From contig SYDV01000401.1 in the NCBI GenBank assembly GCA_005801395.1, positions 1 to 8,865 of the forward strand: a DNA stretch of 8,865 bases, in the 5' to 3' direction. This DNA comes from Planctomycetia bacterium (GTDB lineage: Bacteria > Planctomycetota > UBA11346). Within the stretch, counting starts at the first letter, position 1; every line of letters begins with the position of its first letter. Under the pieces are notes generated by a model, which was not told the origin of the DNA, did not search any database, and was given only the letters and a program-made list of their open reading frames with translations. Below are positions 6,846 through 8,865 of this stretch, in pieces. The position numbers and the translations under genes were made by a program.

Positions 6846-7982
6846 TTATGTTAATGACCACTCCGGTAAATGCATAATCGCGCCGTCTTGCAATGCTGAT
6901 TGGTGCGAAAGGATGCCCGTTAAAGTGATATTCGCAGATTGCACCGCGTTGGGATACCCTTCGCCTTTACCTCGCAATAATTCAACAAATTGGTGAACTA
7001 AATGAGGATGCGATCCGCCATGTCCACTGCCTTGAGTAAAGCTTAAATGTTCATCGCCGCCCTCGGCGCCATAAACGCCGCCGGTGGTAAAATGGGCAAT
7101 TTCTTTTGGCAATAAATGCGCAAAGTCGGGACATTTTTGTTCTGCTGGTATTTCTGGCTCAGGTTTCTTTGCTGTATGCACGACTAACGGCTGGCCTTCC
7201 ATCAAAGGCCATTCGACAGCCTTTTTGGTCCCGTATACTTCAATGCTTTCACGATACTGACGAGCCACATCAAATAACGAGCGATAGACATGCGCGCTCA
7301 CGTCACTGTCTTTAAATCGAATGTGCGTTGTTTCGACCGCGAATGGTGAACCGTAACACCCGTGCATTTCTTTACGAATCGTTCCTGAGGGGAAACAGCT
7401 GACGAATTTCGCTTGGTTGCGGCCTAGCGCCAAGGCTGGGCCAACGCAGTGCGTGGCATAATGCATCGGTGGTAAACCAGGCCAATATCCTGGCCAGCCG
7501 TCCATATCTTGTTGATGACTCGCTTTAATAAATTGCAACTTACCTAATTCACCGCTGTCATAGAGTTGCTTCATATATAAAAACTCACGCGCATAAACCA
7601 CGGTTTCCATCATCATATAATGCAGATTTTTTTCTTTACAGGTGTCGATGATTTCCTTGCACTCTTCCACCGTGGTGGCCATGGGAACGGTACAGGCCAC
7701 ATGCTTACCTGCACGTAATGCTTTCAGCGTTTGTTTCGCATGATCAGGAATAGGCGTATTAATATGCACGGCATCAATTGCGGGGTCAGCCAATAACGCA
7801 TCGTAATCCGTAAAACATTTCTCTACTCCAAATCGTTTACCTGCTTCTTTCACTTTAACCGGATCACGCTGACACAGCGCGACAATATCGGCATTCGGAT
7901 GCCGTTGATAAATTGGTATAAACTCAGCGCCGAAACCAAGGCCAATGATTGCAATACGAGGGCGAGTTATGGGAGCAGGCAT
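6846..7982 (-). CDS. Gfo/Idh/MocA family oxidoreductase
   Basis: A 378-residue cytosolic NAD(P)-dependent oxidoreductase, likely acting on a sugar or sugar derivative; the substrate cannot be read from the sequence. The N-terminal Rossmann fold (about 8-130) opens with IAIIGLGFGAEF (Gly14, Gly16, Gly18). In place of the family's usual EKP motif it has CTVPMATTVEEC (97-108), with Val99 where the catalytic lysine normally stands. The C-terminal α/β domain holds MDGWPGYWPGLPPMHYATHC (His174, His178) and GSGHGGSHPHLVHQF (318-332), motifs of a recognisable subgroup. It ends before a hairpin and converges on the VWA gene. It is divergent from a PAS-AraC regulator, with 85 bp between starts, which suggests regulation by that protein. 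Only a weak GGA lies about 7 bases before ATG 7982. A glycosidase-like activity using a redox step, as in GH109, is a possible alternative. Confidence 0.92.
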   Translation of the reverse strand: MPAPITRPRIAIIGLGFGAEFIPIYQRHPNADIVALCQRDPVKVKEAGKRFGVEKCFTDYDALLADPAIDAVHINTPIPDHAKQTLKALRAGKHVACTVPMATTVEECKEIIDTCKEKNLHYMMMETVVYAREFLYMKQLYDSGELGKLQFIKASHQQDMDGWPGYWPGLPPMHYATHCVGPALALGRNQAKFVSCFPSGTIRKEMHGCYGSPFAVETTHIRFKDSDVSAHVYRSLFDVARQYRESIEVYGTKKAVEWPLMEGQPLVVHTAKKPEPEIPAEQKCPDFAHLLPKEIAHFTTGGVYGAEGGDEHLSFTQGSGHGGSHPHLVHQFVELLRGKGEGYPNAVQSANITLTGILSHQSALQDGAIMHLPEWSLT

Positions 7983-8028
7983 AGGGCATCCGTATCGTTA
8001 GGGTAATGAGTCAAGAAGGCACAACTCT

Positions 8029-8034
8029 TATAAC
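8029..8034 (+). promoter_or_regulatory. possible -10 box of the PAS-AraC gene
   Basis: TATAAC matches five of six positions of the sigma70 -10 consensus and lies 34 bases before the ATG at 8068. No good -35 box is found at 16-18 bp, which would suit a promoter needing an activator. The call rests on similarity only. Confidence 0.35.
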
Positions 8035-8048
8035 AAGTCGGTGACTTG
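8034..8048. promoter_or_regulatory. inverted repeat, candidate operator in the divergent intergenic region
   Basis: CAAGTC (8034-8039) and GACTTG (8043-8048) form a perfect 6-bp inverted repeat with a 3-base spacer, directly after the TATAAC box. A related sequence, AGTCAAG, lies at 8009-8015. The position fits a repressor or autoregulatory site, but AraC proteins usually bind direct repeats, so the binding protein is uncertain. Confidence 0.4.
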
Positions 8049-8067
8049 CTTCTAGGGAGAACTAGAC

Positions 8068-8856
8068 ATGTTTTATGAAAAGTTAGCCATGACACGCCCA
8101 CCGACAACTTCTTTATCAAATGCGCTAAAACAAGATTTTCTCAGCAATTTAGCTGATCCCGCGCAGTTTACTCAGATGTTCGCTCATCTTGCTGGAATGT
8201 CGTTTTTCGCCAAAAACCAACATTACCAACTGATCTTGGGTAATGCTCATTTTTATCGTCGCTTTGGCTTTACTCAAGAATCCGACGTCATTGGCAAAAC
8301 TGACTTTGATTTATTTCCTCGACCGCTGGCAGAAAATTTTCGCCGCGATGATGAACAAGTGATGTCCTCTGGGAAACCAGTTTTAGATATTATTGAATTA
8401 TTCCTCAACCAACAAGGCATGCCTGACTGGTTTATTACTCAAAAAATTCCCCTTTTTAATAAACAGGAAAAAACCTGCGGCGTTATGGGTGTTATTCAAG
8501 CTTACGACCACCATCAAAATATTATCGCCGCTGATCCTGCCATTGCCGAAGCTGCCAATCAATTACGCAACGACCCTGGCAAACGCTGGCGCATGGAAGA
8601 CGTCGCCGCCAGTGTACATTTATCCCAGCGACAATTCGACCGAAAATTCAAAATCTGCTTTGGCGTCACACCGCAAAATTATTTAGTAAAAACTCGCATC
8701 CAAGCCGCATGCGAAGCTCTGCGCCGTCCTGGGGCACTGATCACCCAAGTCGCCATTGATTTAGGTTTTTACGATCAAAGTGCCTTCACAGTTCAGTTTC
8801 GACGACATATGGGTATTACGCCGTTGCATTATCAGCGGCAATATCGGGATGGGTAA
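8068..8856 (+). CDS. AraC-family transcription regulator with N-terminal PAS sensor domain
   Basis: A 262-residue DNA-binding regulator. Residues about 37-147 form a PAS domain: GMSFFAKNQHYQLILGNAHF, then VIGKTDFDLFP, GKPVLDIIELF and GVMGVIQAYD, typical of PAS sensors fused to AraC. Residues about 165-258 form the AraC DNA-binding domain with two helix-turn-helix units: MEDVAASVHLSQRQFDRKFK (176-195) and ITQVAIDLGFYDQSAFTVQF (215-234), followed by the family-typical GITPLHYQRQY. The PAS ligand is unknown; there is no obvious kinase or receiver domain, so it is a one-component regulator. It is divergent from the Gfo/Idh/MocA oxidoreductase, which is its likely target. AGGGAGA (8054-8060) lies 7 bases before ATG 8068; an internal ATG at 8089 lacks such a site. 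The gene is complete, ending 9 bases before the right edge. Confidence 0.93.
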   Translation: MFYEKLAMTRPPTTSLSNALKQDFLSNLADPAQFTQMFAHLAGMSFFAKNQHYQLILGNAHFYRRFGFTQESDVIGKTDFDLFPRPLAENFRRDDEQVMSSGKPVLDIIELFLNQQGMPDWFITQKIPLFNKQEKTCGVMGVIQAYDHHQNIIAADPAIAEAANQLRNDPGKRWRMEDVAASVHLSQRQFDRKFKICFGVTPQNYLVKTRIQAACEALRRPGALITQVAIDLGFYDQSAFTVQFRRHMGITPLHYQRQYRDG

Positions 8857-8865
8857 ATTTTGGTC

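Overview
The window looks like ordinary chromosome of a Gram-negative bacterium with moderate, slightly AT-leaning base composition. A lipobox lipoprotein, a secreted von Willebrand factor A (VWA) protein and a GatA-type amidotransferase subunit all fit this. The lineage is not settled. The TPR-redoxin lipoprotein, the Gfo/Idh/MocA oxidoreductase and the PAS-AraC regulator are types common in Planctomycetota and Verrucomicrobiota. The small EF-hand-bearing protein resembles, from memory, a family common in Proteobacteria. No tRNA, rRNA, CRISPR array, transposase, integrase or phage gene was found.

Layout: (1) bases 1-335 are the 3' end of gatA, followed by a hairpin (349-380). (2) 480-1454 encodes a D-2-hydroxyacid (glycerate-type) dehydrogenase with its own SD and a small hairpin just upstream. 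(3) 1625-4135 encodes an 836-residue lipoprotein: a TPR-type N-terminal region with histidine clusters, a Lys/Asp/Glu-rich linker, and a C-terminal thioredoxin/AhpC-TSA-fold domain with a CxxC. A long hairpin (4132-4194) overlaps its stop codon. (4) 4325-5296 encodes a protein with one EF-hand-like loop and no signal peptide. (5) 5393-6619 encodes an exported VWA protein with a strong SD, ending in a terminator hairpin (6652-6687). (6) On the minus strand, 7982-6846 encodes a Gfo/Idh/MocA oxidoreductase, convergent with the VWA gene. (7) Divergent from it, 8068-8856 encodes a PAS-AraC transcription regulator; the 85-bp gap holds a perfect inverted repeat.

The first five genes share a strand but are mostly separated by 95-190 bp gaps with hairpins, so they look like separate units rather than one operon. 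The clearest functional pair is the divergent oxidoreductase and PAS-AraC regulator. There the regulator plausibly senses a small ligand through PAS and controls its neighbour and itself. Three corrections to naive longest-ORF starts are proposed (480, 4325, 5393). I see no convincing undescribed multi-gene system. The most unusual items are the histidine-rich TPR-redoxin fusion, the compact EF-hand protein, the oxidoreductase lacking the usual EKP lysine, and the dehydrogenase lacking the usual NAD-selecting aspartate.
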